A stretch of 64,000 nt of DNA from an uncultured Bacteroidota bacterium. Lineage in GTDB: Bacteria > Bacteroidota > Bacteroidia > Chitinophagales > Chitinophagaceae. This document shows, in pieces, positions 34,046 to 42,827 of the stretch. The stretch lies in the NCBI GenBank assembly GCA_903905065.1, contig CAIVEW010000004.1, positions 34,672 through 98,671 of the forward strand, given 5' to 3'. Each line of letters begins with the position of its first letter. The stretch's first letter is position 1. Position numbers and translations under genes: made by a program. A model generated the notes under the pieces. That model had not been told where the DNA came from. It saw only the letters and a list, made by a program, of their open reading frames with translations, and made no database searches.

Positions 34046-35413
34046 ATGAGAAATTCGACTAAACTATTTAAGGGATTTGCCGCAGTTCTTTTGCTGTGCG
34101 GGAGCTTTTCAGCAATTGCACAGAAACAGGACATGCAATATTTTCGCTACAATGATAAAAATGGCCTCAATGTATATGAGACTACCAAGAACGATACAAC
34201 ACCTTTTAGGCATCTGAAGGTGAAAGTGGGTGGTAACTTTGAGCAGAGTTTCCAGATGCTGCGGGATCAGAACACCGCTGCACCTGCTACCCAGGCGGGC
34301 TTTACCGGCAATGTGAACAGCCTGATGCCGCTGACAAACGGCTTCGACCTGGCTATGGCCAACCTGGTTATTGACGCACAACTGGCAGATGGTATCCGTG
34401 TAGACCTCACGGTATATCTGGCCTCAAGGCACCATGAAGATACATGGGTAAAAGGTGGGTATATACAATTCGATAAGCTTGCTTTTATGCATAGCGGCCT
34501 TATAGATAAGATCATGAAAAGTGTTACGATAAAAGTAGGCCAGTTTGACGTGGACTATGGTGACCAGCACTATAGAAGAACAGATGGCGGCAATACCATT
34601 TACAATCCTTTTGTGGAAAACTACATCATGGATGAGTTTGCAACCGAGATAGGTGGCGAGATATATTATCATCATAAATCGGGCTTGTTCGCAATGGGTG
34701 GCATTTCCAATGGAGAACTTGACCCAACAATTGTGGCGCCTGTAAAAATAGATTCATCAACGGGGCAGGTAAATAAATACATGGCCGCATTCCACGGGAA
34801 ACTGGGTTATGATAAACAACTGAACAAAAACTTTCGGCTTAGGATTTCCGGCTCTTACTATGGCGACCATAGCGCCAACAGCAATACCCTGTTTGGAGGT
34901 GACCGTACCGGTTCGCATTACTATGATGTGATGGAAAACCAAAATGTTGCTAATGGCACCACACTTTCCAGCGCTAACGATTACAGCCCTTTTTCCGGAA
35001 GGTATAACCCCGGCTTTAGCGAAGAGGTAAATGCTTTTATGGGCAACCTGTTTATGAACTACAGGGGGCTGGAATTCTTTGGTACCTATGAGAACGCAAA
35101 AGGAAGGTCCATCACGGAAACCAGCCAACGCCAGGCTACACAATATGCTGCTGATCTGATCTATAGGTTCCCGGAACGTAACAAAAATTTCTGGGTGGGA
35201 CTTCGTTACAATTCAGTAACTGCGGCAGTTCACGGATATACGACCGATGTTGTCGTCAATCGTGAAGCAGGTTCCATAGGTTGGTTTGTTACTAAAAATA
35301 TCACCATGAAGGTTGAGTATGTGAACCAGGTGTATTTGAACTATCCGGTTAATAACATACTGAATGGCGGCCAGTTTGAAGGCGCAATGGTAGAAGCAGC
35401 CATAGGTTTTTAA
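34046..35413 (+). CDS. Outer-membrane porin-like beta-barrel protein
   Basis: A 455-residue exported protein. The signal peptide ends S-A-I-A-Q. The rest has alternating amphipathic strands with many aromatic residues at strand ends (VDLTVYLASRHHEDTWVKGG, FRLRISGSYYGDH, FFGTYENAKGRS, FWVGLRYNSVTA) and ends in F, as in outer-membrane barrels. The conserved IKVGQFDVDYGDQHYRRTDGG segment is typical of Bacteroidota porin-like proteins near phosphate-selective porins. It probably lets a small solute through the outer membrane. It is the fourth gene of the run. Confidence 0.82.
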   Translation: MRNSTKLFKGFAAVLLLCGSFSAIAQKQDMQYFRYNDKNGLNVYETTKNDTTPFRHLKVKVGGNFEQSFQMLRDQNTAAPATQAGFTGNVNSLMPLTNGFDLAMANLVIDAQLADGIRVDLTVYLASRHHEDTWVKGGYIQFDKLAFMHSGLIDKIMKSVTIKVGQFDVDYGDQHYRRTDGGNTIYNPFVENYIMDEFATEIGGEIYYHHKSGLFAMGGISNGELDPTIVAPVKIDSSTGQVNKYMAAFHGKLGYDKQLNKNFRLRISGSYYGDHSANSNTLFGGDRTGSHYYDVMENQNVANGTTLSSANDYSPFSGRYNPGFSEEVNAFMGNLFMNYRGLEFFGTYENAKGRSITETSQRQATQYAADLIYRFPERNKNFWVGLRYNSVTAAVHGYTTDVVVNREAGSIGWFVTKNITMKVEYVNQVYLNYPVNNILNGGQFEGAMVEAAIGF

Positions 35414-35435
35414 TTAGTTACTAAATCAGCAACAG

Positions 35436-35555
35436 ATGTTAAAGTTCACCGAACCTCCGCCATATAAAAAAGATAAGCCAGTCATTCATTTCATCCTTAT
35501 GGGTATATGTTTTGTAGTGATTATTTTGGGAGTGCTGGTTTATGTTAACCGGTAA
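35436..35555 (+). CDS. 39-residue single-helix membrane protein
   Basis: ATG at 35436 to TAA at 35555. A charged N-terminus (MLKFTEPPPYKKDK) is followed by one membrane helix (FILMGICFVVIILGVLVYV). It begins 22 bp after the porin stop and ends 6 bp before the next start, the same spacing as its neighbours, which supports a real small gene. Function unknown. Confidence 0.6.
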   Translation: MLKFTEPPPYKKDKPVIHFILMGICFVVIILGVLVYVNR

Positions 35556-35561
35556 TATTTT

Positions 35562-35945
35562 ATGACATTGTCTGCACAGATCATTTGGCTATTCTTACTC
35601 GCCTTACCAATTGCCTGCGTTTCGTGGACTGTTACCCATGAAGAGGTTTTCAAAGAGCCGAGGGAATATTGTGTCAACAGGTGTAAGACCAGCAAAACGC
35701 TCATCGCGAGGAAGTTTTTCTACTTATTTACCTGCGAGTACTGTTTTAGCCATTATGTCACCATTATTTTTCTTTGCTTTACGGGTTATAAGTTGTTGTT
35801 GAGCGACTGGCGCGGATACATAATTGCCGGATTTTCATTGGTGTGGATAGCAAATGTTTACATGAGCTTGTTCGGGTTCATTAAACAGGATATTAAAAAG
35901 GAGAAGATCGAAATAGCTGAAATAGAGAAAAAGACAAAAGAATGA
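35562..35945 (+). CDS. Membrane protein with cysteine pairs, function unknown
   Basis: A 127-residue protein with three membrane segments (residues ~5-22, ~62-80, ~86-108) and a Lys/Glu-rich C-terminal tail. It has C-x3-C (YCVNRCKT) in the first loop and C-x2-C (TCEYCFSHYV) at the start of the second helix, a layout reminiscent of DUF1360-type proteins. The pairs may bind metal or form disulfides. It overlaps the next gene by four bases (ATGA). Confidence 0.72.
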   Translation: MTLSAQIIWLFLLALPIACVSWTVTHEEVFKEPREYCVNRCKTSKTLIARKFFYLFTCEYCFSHYVTIIFLCFTGYKLLLSDWRGYIIAGFSLVWIANVYMSLFGFIKQDIKKEKIEIAEIEKKTKE

Positions 35946-36157
35946 GCAGTGCATTTGTAAAAGAAAGCGAAGAGCAGTGGTTGCATGATATTCCACCCAC
36001 ATTAAACGCGCTTATCGTTTACCTCACAAGAGAAAATAATGGTGTGCGCGTTTATGAGAAAAGCAGTGATAGAGACAAGGATGGAGTTGTACTGCATAAT
36101 ATGAGTAATGGATTATCATATAAAATTGACAAGAACAATACCTGGGCCATAGTTTGA
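35942..36157 (+). CDS. Small soluble protein of unknown function (71 aa)
   Basis: A 71-residue protein whose start overlaps the stop of the membrane-protein gene by four bases, a sign of translational coupling. It shows predicted strands (NALIVYLTRENNGVRVYEK, KDGVVLHNM, GLSYKIDKNNTWAIV) and no membrane segment. It is the last gene of the run; a terminator follows about 105 bp later. Confidence 0.68.
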   Translation: MSSAFVKESEEQWLHDIPPTLNALIVYLTRENNGVRVYEKSSDRDKDGVVLHNMSNGLSYKIDKNNTWAIV

Positions 36158-36192
36158 TGGTCTTAACTTCACGCCATTTGTAATAAACTCCA

Positions 36193-36218
36193 GTAGAGGC
36201 GCCATGCATGGCGTCTAC
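36193..36218. repeat. Palindromic intergenic repeat with core CGCCATGCATGGCG
   Basis: A near-perfect palindrome: GTAGA and TCTAC outside, CGCCATG and CATGGCG inside, with two bulged G on one side. It resembles a dispersed intergenic palindrome (GTAGAGACGCxxxxxxGCGTCTC type) that I know from many Bacteroidota and cyanobacterial genomes. It lies in a gap between genes and has no T run. Confidence 0.55.
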
Positions 36219-36262
36219 GAACTTCAGATGATAGTTTTTTGCTGATAAGTACGAACATAAAT

Positions 36263-36284
36263 AAAGGGGCCTTTCGGCCCCTTT
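36263..36284. terminator. Bidirectional terminator
   Basis: A 9-bp stem (AAAGGGGCC / GGCCCCTTT) with a TTTC loop lies between the end of the alcohol dehydrogenase run (plus) and the end of the small gene at 36311 (minus). The A and T ends serve both directions. Confidence 0.8.
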
Positions 36285-36310
36285 AAGCAATTTACTATTT
36301 CCGTATTCAG

Positions 36311-36487
36311 TTACTGTTTTTTGCCTTGTGTGGTGTCCTTTCTGCCCAGGGTGTTTTTGTCGCCTTTCCGGGAAGTATCTCGTGGTTCTTCCTGTTGCGA
36401 TTCCTGGTTCTTGCCCTTCAGTCTGCTGTCCGCCTGGTTTTGCTGGCGCGGGTCTTGTTGCTGGCCCTGATTCTTATTCTGTACCAT
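36311..36487 (-). CDS. Small, hydrophilic, probably disordered protein (58 aa)
   Basis: The start is set at the ATG at 36487; the frame is open further upstream but that part does not look like the rest. The 58 residues are almost only Gln, Asn, Lys, Asp, Glu, Arg and Ser (MVQNKNQGQQQDPRQQNQAD onwards), with no hydrophobic core. Similar Gln/Lys-rich small proteins are common in this phylum, and one of like composition is at 56996. Function unknown. Confidence 0.55.
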   Translation of the reverse strand: MVQNKNQGQQQDPRQQNQADSRLKGKNQESQQEEPRDTSRKGDKNTLGRKDTTQGKKQ

Positions 36488-36632
36488 AACACAAAATTTA
36501 ATTACCGCTAGGGCTAACAATATTGTGCCATAATGCATAGTTGTTTTGGCATTATAAATAGTGTTGTGATCTAGTTTGTTGGCATTATTAACGCAATAAA
36601 ACATTAAAATGCGCTGTTGATTTTTTTACACA

Positions 36633-37178
36633 TCAGCGTTTTAATTTTTCCCATTCAGGTAGGGTGATCCGAAAGACATCTACTTCCATCCCGCGCCAGT
36701 TGCCTCCCTTTTCGCTGAGCGACATGCCGTTTCGCATCGCTACATTTTTAGAAAGAAAGTTAAGCGGGTGAATGATGGACACTATAGAGTCTGCCATATT
36801 GTTTTCAAAACCATAGTCCCTGAATTTTTGAGCTGCTTCAGATGCATAACCCTTGCCCCAGTGCCTGCGTAGCAAATGGTATCCTACTTCTGTTTCGCTG
36901 CTCCCGCTTACTTCCTGTATCATCAGTCCGCACATACCTATTAATTCGCCGGTGTCTTTGTGTATCAAAGCCTGCATGCCCAACCGGTTTTCGGCGTATC
37001 TTTTCAATACATAACCGATCCATTCTTTCGCGCGCTCTTCGTTCGGCAACATATTGGTGTTGGGAATGAAAGTGCAGTTTACGGGGTCATCGAAATATTC
37101 GATCCAAAGTGCTGCGTCTTCCGGCACTACAAATCTTGTGATAAGCCTCGTGGTCTCTAATCCATCGGTGTACTTCAT
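36633..37178 (-). CDS. GNAT family N-acetyltransferase
   Basis: A 181-residue RimJ/RimL-type acetyltransferase. It has the start LETTRLITRFVVPEDAALW, the motif before the acetyl-CoA site (IGMCGLMIQEVSGSSETEVGYHLL), the acetyl-CoA loop RRHWGKGYASEAAQKFRDYG, and the SIIHPLNFLSKNVAMRNGM tail helix. The substrate, often a protein N-terminus or an antibiotic, cannot be told. Its start lies three bases past the stop of the DUF1003 gene, so both are co-transcribed. Confidence 0.9.
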   Translation of the reverse strand: MKYTDGLETTRLITRFVVPEDAALWIEYFDDPVNCTFIPNTNMLPNEERAKEWIGYVLKRYAENRLGMQALIHKDTGELIGMCGLMIQEVSGSSETEVGYHLLRRHWGKGYASEAAQKFRDYGFENNMADSIVSIIHPLNFLSKNVAMRNGMSLSEKGGNWRGMEVDVFRITLPEWEKLKR

Positions 37179-37181
37179 CTG

Positions 37182-37646
37182 CTACTGCTTTTTGGCTTTT
37201 ATTTCATCCAGTATTTCTATGATCATTTTATTTTGGTTTTCCAGGTGCAGCAGTATGGTCTCTATCTCCCGTTCTGCTTGTTTGTTTACGTCAAAGTCAG
37301 CCTCAGCGCGCGCATCTGCGTGTGCCGACTGTAAATTTTGCCCTACCATGATCAGCGGCATCAGGAAGAGTTGTATCATGTTGGAGATGAACAGCCACAG
37401 CACAAATGCCGGAAACGGGTCGAACCGCGATGCCACAGGCGCCAGCATATTCCAGCCCAGCCACAAAACAGTCCACACGAAAATGATAAGGAAGAACTTC
37501 ATGCTGCCTACATGCTCTGTTATCCAGAGTGCCAGCTTGTCGAGCCGGCTTATTTTGAGTTTGCGGGTCACTACAGGTTCCGCGTTTGCTTTCCTGAGCT
37601 TTCTTAGTTGTTCCAGGGTTTGTATTGCAGCTTGTATTGCAGGCAT
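37182..37646 (-). CDS. DUF1003 family membrane protein
   Basis: A 154-residue protein with the DUF1003 core. An amphipathic start (DKLALWITEHVGSMKFFLII) is followed by two membrane helices (residues ~50-70 and ~85-105) joined by the conserved WNMLAPVASRFDPFPAFVLW stretch. The tail is a coiled coil (DVNKQAEREIETILLHLENQNKM). Function is unknown, though the family often sits near metal or CBS-domain genes. Confidence 0.85.
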   Translation of the reverse strand: MPAIQAAIQTLEQLRKLRKANAEPVVTRKLKISRLDKLALWITEHVGSMKFFLIIFVWTVLWLGWNMLAPVASRFDPFPAFVLWLFISNMIQLFLMPLIMVGQNLQSAHADARAEADFDVNKQAEREIETILLHLENQNKMIIEILDEIKAKKQ

Positions 37647-37738
37647 AAAGGATGTTTTTTGAGGATAAATAATAATTTCAGAGAAAGATACTGTTTATGC
37701 CGATATTATTATCCATTACGCCATCTTTCCAAAAGTGT

Positions 37739-37746
37739 TACTTTTG
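37739..37746 (+). promoter_or_regulatory. -7 promoter box of purM
   Basis: TACTTTTG matches TAnnTTTG, 29 bp before the purM ATG. Confidence 0.5.
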
Positions 37747-37775
37747 AACCATTTAACAAAAGGGTGAATTTCTAA

Positions 37776-38948
37776 ATGTCCGACAATAACCGTTATAACC
37801 TGCGTGGCGTATCTGCTCAGAAGGAAGATGTGCATAAAGCAGTGGCAAAACTTGATAAAGGCCTGTTCCCGAATGCTTTTTGTAAGGTATATCCCGATTA
37901 TTGGGGAAATGACCCTGCGTTCTGCAACCTGATGCATGCTGATGGAGCAGGCACAAAATCGATTCTTGCCTATCTCTACTGGAAAGAAACGGGAGATATG
38001 AGCGTATGGCAGGGTGTAGCCATTGACAGCATTGTAATGAACATAGACGACCTGCTATGTGTGGGCGCCACAGGGCCGTTTACCTATTCATCCACTATCG
38101 GGCGTAACAAGCATTTGATTCCCGGAGAAGTTATATCTGCATTGATAAATGGCACACAGGCGTACTTCGATAAGCTGAAAGAATATGGTGTTGATGTACA
38201 CTTTCTCGGTGGCGAAACTGCAGATGTTGGAGATGTAGTGCGGACGGTAATAGTAGATGGTACGATGGCCTGCCGCATGGAGCGCAGCAAACTGGTGACT
38301 ACCGAGAAAATGAGCGCCGGCGATGTGGTCGTATCACTTGCCAGCTATGGGCAGGCGACCTACGAAGATGAATACAACAGTGGCATGGGCAGTAACGGCC
38401 TCACCAGCGCCCGCCACGAGATGCTGAAAAAGGAATACAAAACGAAATACCCTGAAAGCATAGACCCCAACCTGCCCGATGAGGTGGTATACAACGGTAA
38501 GTATGCGGTGACAGATGCTACGACGACACCGCTAAATGTGGGTAAAATGATCCTTTCGCCAACGCGCACCTATGCTCCGGTGGTGCTGAAGGTGCTGCAA
38601 CAACACTTCGATAAGATACATGGTATCATCCATTGCAGCGGTGGGGGGCAGAGCAAGTGCCTGCACTATCTACCGGCTCCGCTGAGGGTAGTGAAAAACA
38701 ATTTATTGCCCATTCCTCCGTTGTTCAATATGATACAGGAAGCAGCAGGCACCGACTGGAAAGAGATGTACCAGGTCTTCAATATGGGCCAGCGGCTGGA
38801 AATATTTACGGACAAGGATACCGCAGCAGGAATAATAGAAATAGCCGGGAGCTTTAACATTGATGCGCAAGTATCAGGCTATGTGGAAAATGCGGAGAAG
38901 AAAGAGGTGGTGGTGGAGAGTGAGAAGGGGAGGTTTAGTTATAGTTAG
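37776..38948 (+). CDS. purM: Phosphoribosylformylglycinamidine cyclo-ligase (AIR synthetase)
   Basis: A 390-residue PurM of the longer Bacteroidota type. It begins with NRYNLRGVSAQKEDVHKAV. The conserved ATP-binding and FGAM-binding parts follow: NLMHADGAGTKSILAYLYW, VAIDSIVMNIDDLLCVGATG, VHFLGGETADVGDVVRTV, YNSGMGSNGLTSARHEM and the glycine-rich GIIHCSGGGQSKC. It makes aminoimidazole ribonucleotide from FGAM and ATP, the fifth step of purine synthesis. It has its own promoter and no other purine gene nearby. Confidence 0.95.
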   Translation: MSDNNRYNLRGVSAQKEDVHKAVAKLDKGLFPNAFCKVYPDYWGNDPAFCNLMHADGAGTKSILAYLYWKETGDMSVWQGVAIDSIVMNIDDLLCVGATGPFTYSSTIGRNKHLIPGEVISALINGTQAYFDKLKEYGVDVHFLGGETADVGDVVRTVIVDGTMACRMERSKLVTTEKMSAGDVVVSLASYGQATYEDEYNSGMGSNGLTSARHEMLKKEYKTKYPESIDPNLPDEVVYNGKYAVTDATTTPLNVGKMILSPTRTYAPVVLKVLQQHFDKIHGIIHCSGGGQSKCLHYLPAPLRVVKNNLLPIPPLFNMIQEAAGTDWKEMYQVFNMGQRLEIFTDKDTAAGIIEIAGSFNIDAQVSGYVENAEKKEVVVESEKGRFSYS

Positions 38949-39027
38949 TATTTAGGATTGTTATTAATGTTAATTAAAACTAAAGTTGACGGTAGTCTAT
39001 AAGTCAACGTTAAATCAAATCTTGTAT

Positions 39028-40398
39028 ATGCGATACTTTATCACTTCTTTTGTTACATTCTGGCTAGCGTTCGGAACTCTTGTAGTTAATGCACAAAGTT
39101 GGGTAAACGTTGGTATGCCTGATTTCTCGGCTGGAATTGCAGACGGTGTCTCACTGGCTATCGATCCTGCGGGCACTCCCTATGTTGCATATCCTGATGG
39201 TGCATATGGCCAGAAAGTTACTGTAATGAAATTTAACGGAGTAAGTTGGGAGACAGTTGGCGCCCCCGGTTTTACAACAGGAAGTGCCTATCCAGTGAGC
39301 GTAGCCATAGACGTTAGCGGCACTCCATTTATTGTGTATTCAGATTCGGCTTTTGATCATAAAATATCGGCAATGAAATTTAATGGCGTGAACTGGGTGA
39401 CGGTTGGCAATGAGGGCTTTTCTGCGGGGGCGATTCAACAAACCGCTATGGCTATAAACAGTACCGGAACTCCTTACGTTGTATTCGAGGATGCTGGAGA
39501 CAGCGATTTTGCCGTTGTAAAGAAATTTGATGGAAGTAGTTGGATAAATGTTGGTAGCGCCGGTTCTTCAGGAGCAGGAGCATATTGGCCCTCGATTGCG
39601 ATTGACAAGCATGATGTCCCCTATATCGCGTTCTATGATGGACTAGATCTTTTGTCGCGCGCTAAAGTAATGGAGTTCAACGGTAGCAGTTGGGTAACGG
39701 TTGGCGGTCACGACATTTTTACCGGCTATGCCGGAAATGTCGGTATTGCAATTGATACTGCTGGTACGCCTTATGTGGTTTGCGGAGACGGTGGGGTTGG
39801 TGGTAAGGCATCGGTAATGAAATTTGATGGTGCTGCTTGGGTTAATGTAGGTGTTGCAGGCTTTTCGGCGGGAAATACATATTATACGTCCATTGCCTTA
39901 GACCGACAAGGCACACCATATGTGGCGTATACAGATGTGGTCAATAATTGGAAAGCAACGGCAATGAAATTCAATGGTTTGGATTGGGTTGATATAGGTA
40001 GCGCAGGGTTTTCACCTGGAGCTACTCAAGGTACCCAAATTGCGATAGATGCTAGCGGTACTCCTTATGTCTCCTTTATGGATACACTCAATAACCTGAA
40101 AGCGACCGTAATGAAGTTTGACACAAGTACAGAAGTAAGAAACACACCTGCTATTGCTGAAAATTACGAGACCATTTCCCCTAACCCTACTCACAACTCT
40201 TTCACCCTCCATATTTCTTCTTCTACAAATGAAAAAGCAGCAATAATCATCACCAACATGCTGGGTGAAAAAGTGAAAGAATTTGTATCTTTCACAAATA
40301 CAGATATACAAATACAATTAAATGAGCCTCCGGGCGTTTATTTCATTAATGCAGTTACGAAAGGTGGCTGTGTAACCTCAAAAGTGTTGCTGGAATAA
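39028..40398 (+). CDS. Secreted seven-repeat (propeller-like) protein with T9SS sorting domain
   Basis: The ATG at 39028 is chosen because it gives a clean signal peptide (MRYFITSFVTFWLAFGTLVV); a TTG 14 codons upstream is less likely. The mature part has seven repeats of about 48 residues, each with a W-x-x-V-G-x-x-G-F-S-x-G start, A-I-D-x-x-G-T-P-Y-V-x-Y-x-D centre and V-M-K-F-N-G end. This predicts a seven-bladed beta propeller. Residues about 385-456 are a type A sorting domain (SPNPTHNSFTLHISSS, PGVYFINAVT). It should be exported by the type IX system; the ligand is unknown. Confidence 0.88.
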   Translation: MRYFITSFVTFWLAFGTLVVNAQSWVNVGMPDFSAGIADGVSLAIDPAGTPYVAYPDGAYGQKVTVMKFNGVSWETVGAPGFTTGSAYPVSVAIDVSGTPFIVYSDSAFDHKISAMKFNGVNWVTVGNEGFSAGAIQQTAMAINSTGTPYVVFEDAGDSDFAVVKKFDGSSWINVGSAGSSGAGAYWPSIAIDKHDVPYIAFYDGLDLLSRAKVMEFNGSSWVTVGGHDIFTGYAGNVGIAIDTAGTPYVVCGDGGVGGKASVMKFDGAAWVNVGVAGFSAGNTYYTSIALDRQGTPYVAYTDVVNNWKATAMKFNGLDWVDIGSAGFSPGATQGTQIAIDASGTPYVSFMDTLNNLKATVMKFDTSTEVRNTPAIAENYETISPNPTHNSFTLHISSSTNEKAAIIITNMLGEKVKEFVSFTNTDIQIQLNEPPGVYFINAVTKGGCVTSKVLLE

Positions 40399-40417
40399 AC
40401 CCAAAAACAAAAAGCCT

Positions 40418-41299
40418 ATGAAGTACTTTTCAAAAGTTTTTTTACTGCTTGTTGCTTCCATAGGTATCGCCACGTCGCTCAGGGCGCAGGATAAAATATA
40501 CAAAACTGATGGCGGCATTATTGAGTCCAAAGTAAAAAAGGTGGAGCTCAGGAGCATTGTTTATAAGCGCTATAACAACCAGGATGGGCCGGAGTATACC
40601 ATATTGAAAAAGGATGTGGTAAAGATCGTTTACGAAAATGGTACGACGGATGTTTTTGATGGGAAGGCTAAGTATAGCCCAGACAAAGATGACCGGGCTA
40701 AAGCCGAAAAGGCAATAAAGAACAAATACGGAGACAATATTTTGTCGGTAATACCGGGCGCTTATACGGTAGCAGTAGATGGGTCAATAAATGATGTTGG
40801 CGTAGGCTTGTGCTACGAAAGGCTGCTGGATAAGCGGGGGCATATCGGCATCACTTTGCCAGTTATGGTTTGTTTTGCTTCCACAAGGGACTTTAACGAC
40901 TACGCCTACTATTACTACGGCACCAGTAACACTGCCAATTATAGCAGCCATTATCATTCATTGTACCTGATGCCCGGGCTCAAATTTTATCCTGCAGGTA
41001 GTAACACGAGCGTCAGGTATTCTATCGGCGTGTCGCTTTTCTGCGTATTCGGTACAGAGCCTACGGGCGTATTTGATCCTACCACAGTTTCCCCAACGTC
41101 GACTTATAATTATTCCATGACGGGCCTCATGCTTTCCAATTCAATAAACATTTCAGCCACCAGGCATCTGTATATGGCGCTGGACCTGGGTGCGGGCGTG
41201 CCGCTGTCTGATAAACGACATCCCAACTACGACGAGACGTTAGGTGGGCTTCTTGGCCCTTTTATTCAGTTTGGGTTTAAGTTCGGATACCGTTATTAA
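40418..41299 (+). CDS. Exported protein, first of a tandem paralog pair
   Basis: A 293-residue protein with a signal peptide ending L-R-A-Q. Residues about 24-75 form a small beta domain (DKIYKTDGGIIESKVKKVEL, YKRYNNQDGPEYTILKKDVV, KIVYENGTTDVFD) shared with the next gene. The C-terminal ~190 residues alternate strands and aromatic residues (YHSLYLMPGLKFYPAGSNTSV, ending FKFGYRY), like a small outer-membrane barrel. It begins 19 bp after the propeller gene. Function unknown. Confidence 0.78.
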   Translation: MKYFSKVFLLLVASIGIATSLRAQDKIYKTDGGIIESKVKKVELRSIVYKRYNNQDGPEYTILKKDVVKIVYENGTTDVFDGKAKYSPDKDDRAKAEKAIKNKYGDNILSVIPGAYTVAVDGSINDVGVGLCYERLLDKRGHIGITLPVMVCFASTRDFNDYAYYYYGTSNTANYSSHYHSLYLMPGLKFYPAGSNTSVRYSIGVSLFCVFGTEPTGVFDPTTVSPTSTYNYSMTGLMLSNSINISATRHLYMALDLGAGVPLSDKRHPNYDETLGGLLGPFIQFGFKFGYRY

Positions 41300-41335
41300 A
41301 ATGGATTATTTTTACGTACCTAAAAAGATAACCTT

Positions 41336-42166
41336 ATGCAATTTAAAGCACTTTTACTCTCTGGTATCGCTATAGCTTTGTTTAGCTCTTCTTTCGCACA
41401 GGATAAAATTTATAAGAGGAACGGGGATGTTGTCGAGGCTAAAATAAAAAGTGTAGGAACAAAAACGGTTACCTACCTGCGTTTCGATAATCAATCAGGT
41501 CCTGAGTACACTATAGTGAAGGCGGAAGTCGAAAAGATAGTCTATCAGAATGGTAGTGAAGATGACTTTGATCGTGGGCGGTCGCCTCGCCCTTCGCGTA
41601 ATCACGATGAAGTGAGTACTCCTTCGGAGGCGCGCCTTAACTATAAGTCAAATGTACTGGCTATATCACCAATGCAATTTAGCGAAAACGGCCTCGGTAT
41701 CGGCCTGAGCTATGAGAAAGCCATTGACAAAAAGGGTATTATCGCCTTTTATCTGCCCGCTGCATTTACTCTTAATCTGAACAGCTCTTATTACGACTAC
41801 ACTACCGGAACAAACGTGAATGGTCACCAGGATGCGATGTATTATTTAATGCCGGGCGTAAAAATATATCCTACCGGCAGCTATGGCATTGTCCGTTATG
41901 CGGTGGGGCCGTCTATTGTCGTTGCAGATGGGCAAAAATCTTCGTCGGTTTATGACCCATACTACGGGTCATCGAATTACCAGACGCAATCACATTTTAT
42001 GCTGGGGATCATGGTAAATAATTCGTTGAACATTAACCCTACACCCCATGTTTATCTTGGCCTTGAACTCGGACTTGGCTTTACCTATATGAACCAGGTA
42101 GGGGGATTAAATCAGGGCACTGCTTTTTTGGCGCAGGGTGGGTTCCGGATAGGGTACCGGTTCTAG
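41336..42166 (+). CDS. Exported protein, second of a tandem paralog pair
   Basis: A 276-residue paralog of the preceding protein. It has a signal peptide ending S-S-F-A-Q, the same beta domain (DKIYKRNGDVVEAKIKSVGT, DNQSGPEYTIVKAEVEKIVY) and a barrel-like C-terminus ending FRIGYRF, with the terminal aromatic residue expected of outer-membrane proteins. The stop codon overlaps the stop of the convergent lipoprotein gene. The two copies differ at most positions, so the duplication is old. Confidence 0.78.
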   Translation: MQFKALLLSGIAIALFSSSFAQDKIYKRNGDVVEAKIKSVGTKTVTYLRFDNQSGPEYTIVKAEVEKIVYQNGSEDDFDRGRSPRPSRNHDEVSTPSEARLNYKSNVLAISPMQFSENGLGIGLSYEKAIDKKGIIAFYLPAAFTLNLNSSYYDYTTGTNVNGHQDAMYYLMPGVKIYPTGSYGIVRYAVGPSIVVADGQKSSSVYDPYYGSSNYQTQSHFMLGIMVNNSLNINPTPHVYLGLELGLGFTYMNQVGGLNQGTAFLAQGGFRIGYRF

Positions 42167-42753
42167 CCAAGCAAGTCGGCCAGCATATGAAATACGGTAT
42201 AAGTATTTAGCTGCGTGCCCGTTGCCGGTATGGCATTAACGTGGGTGTTGAGTCGTATGTAGATGGTATCCGTTATGAAATAGTTTTTAAGATTAATTGT
42301 GGTTATAGGATTCAGGTTTAGTGTTGTTTGCCCCTTAGCGATATTGTAGTTGTATGCCACCAATACTTCTGGCTGGGAGGGTGCCGAAATATATAGTTGC
42401 ACACTGTCCAAGAAATCAAAGTTCTGGCCGGCGGGAGATAATATTTGCAGTGCAAAACTATCCAGGTCCACATTTATTATTTTGTCCGCACTGGTGTTGT
42501 ACTGAGAAATATATTGCTGTGAATTTGTGGCAATGGCAACAGCCGGAAACGACAGCGCAACACCGCCCGCGGGCAATGATACGCCAAAAGTATCGCCAGC
42601 TACTTGCGGTACAGTCACCTGCTGGCTGTAGGGTATGTTTACATTAAAGTCTAAGTTGCTAATGGGGTTTATCTTGATGCACGACTGTAAAATAAAAACC
42701 ATTGCCGCCACCGTTATTGCTGCTATCTGTCTCATTATCATTATGAACCGCAA
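42163..42753 (-). CDS. Lipoprotein of unknown function
   Basis: A 196-residue lipoprotein with hydrophobic residues ~9-23 and the lipobox LQSC. Several Met codons precede the signal; the start could be the first (42753) or one of those at residues 5 and 7. The mature part is rich in Thr, Asn, Gln and Val with predicted strands (FAVSLPAGG-like turns, AYNYNIAKGQTTLNLNPI), likely a small beta sandwich. Its end overlaps that of the convergent paralog gene by four bases. Confidence 0.7.
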   Translation of the reverse strand: MRFIMIMRQIAAITVAAMVFILQSCIKINPISNLDFNVNIPYSQQVTVPQVAGDTFGVSLPAGGVALSFPAVAIATNSQQYISQYNTSADKIINVDLDSFALQILSPAGQNFDFLDSVQLYISAPSQPEVLVAYNYNIAKGQTTLNLNPITTINLKNYFITDTIYIRLNTHVNAIPATGTQLNTYTVFHMLADLLG

Positions 42754-42781
42754 TTTTTGTGCCTTACAATGTAATTTACCG

Positions 42782-42789
42782 TAATTTTG
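42782..42789 (+). promoter_or_regulatory. -7 promoter box of mtaB
   Basis: TAATTTTG matches TAnnTTTG, 38 bp before the ATG at 42828. Confidence 0.45.
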
Positions 42790-42827
42790 CGCCCCCCGCC
42801 CGGTAAAGGGGTATATATAATGTTTTC

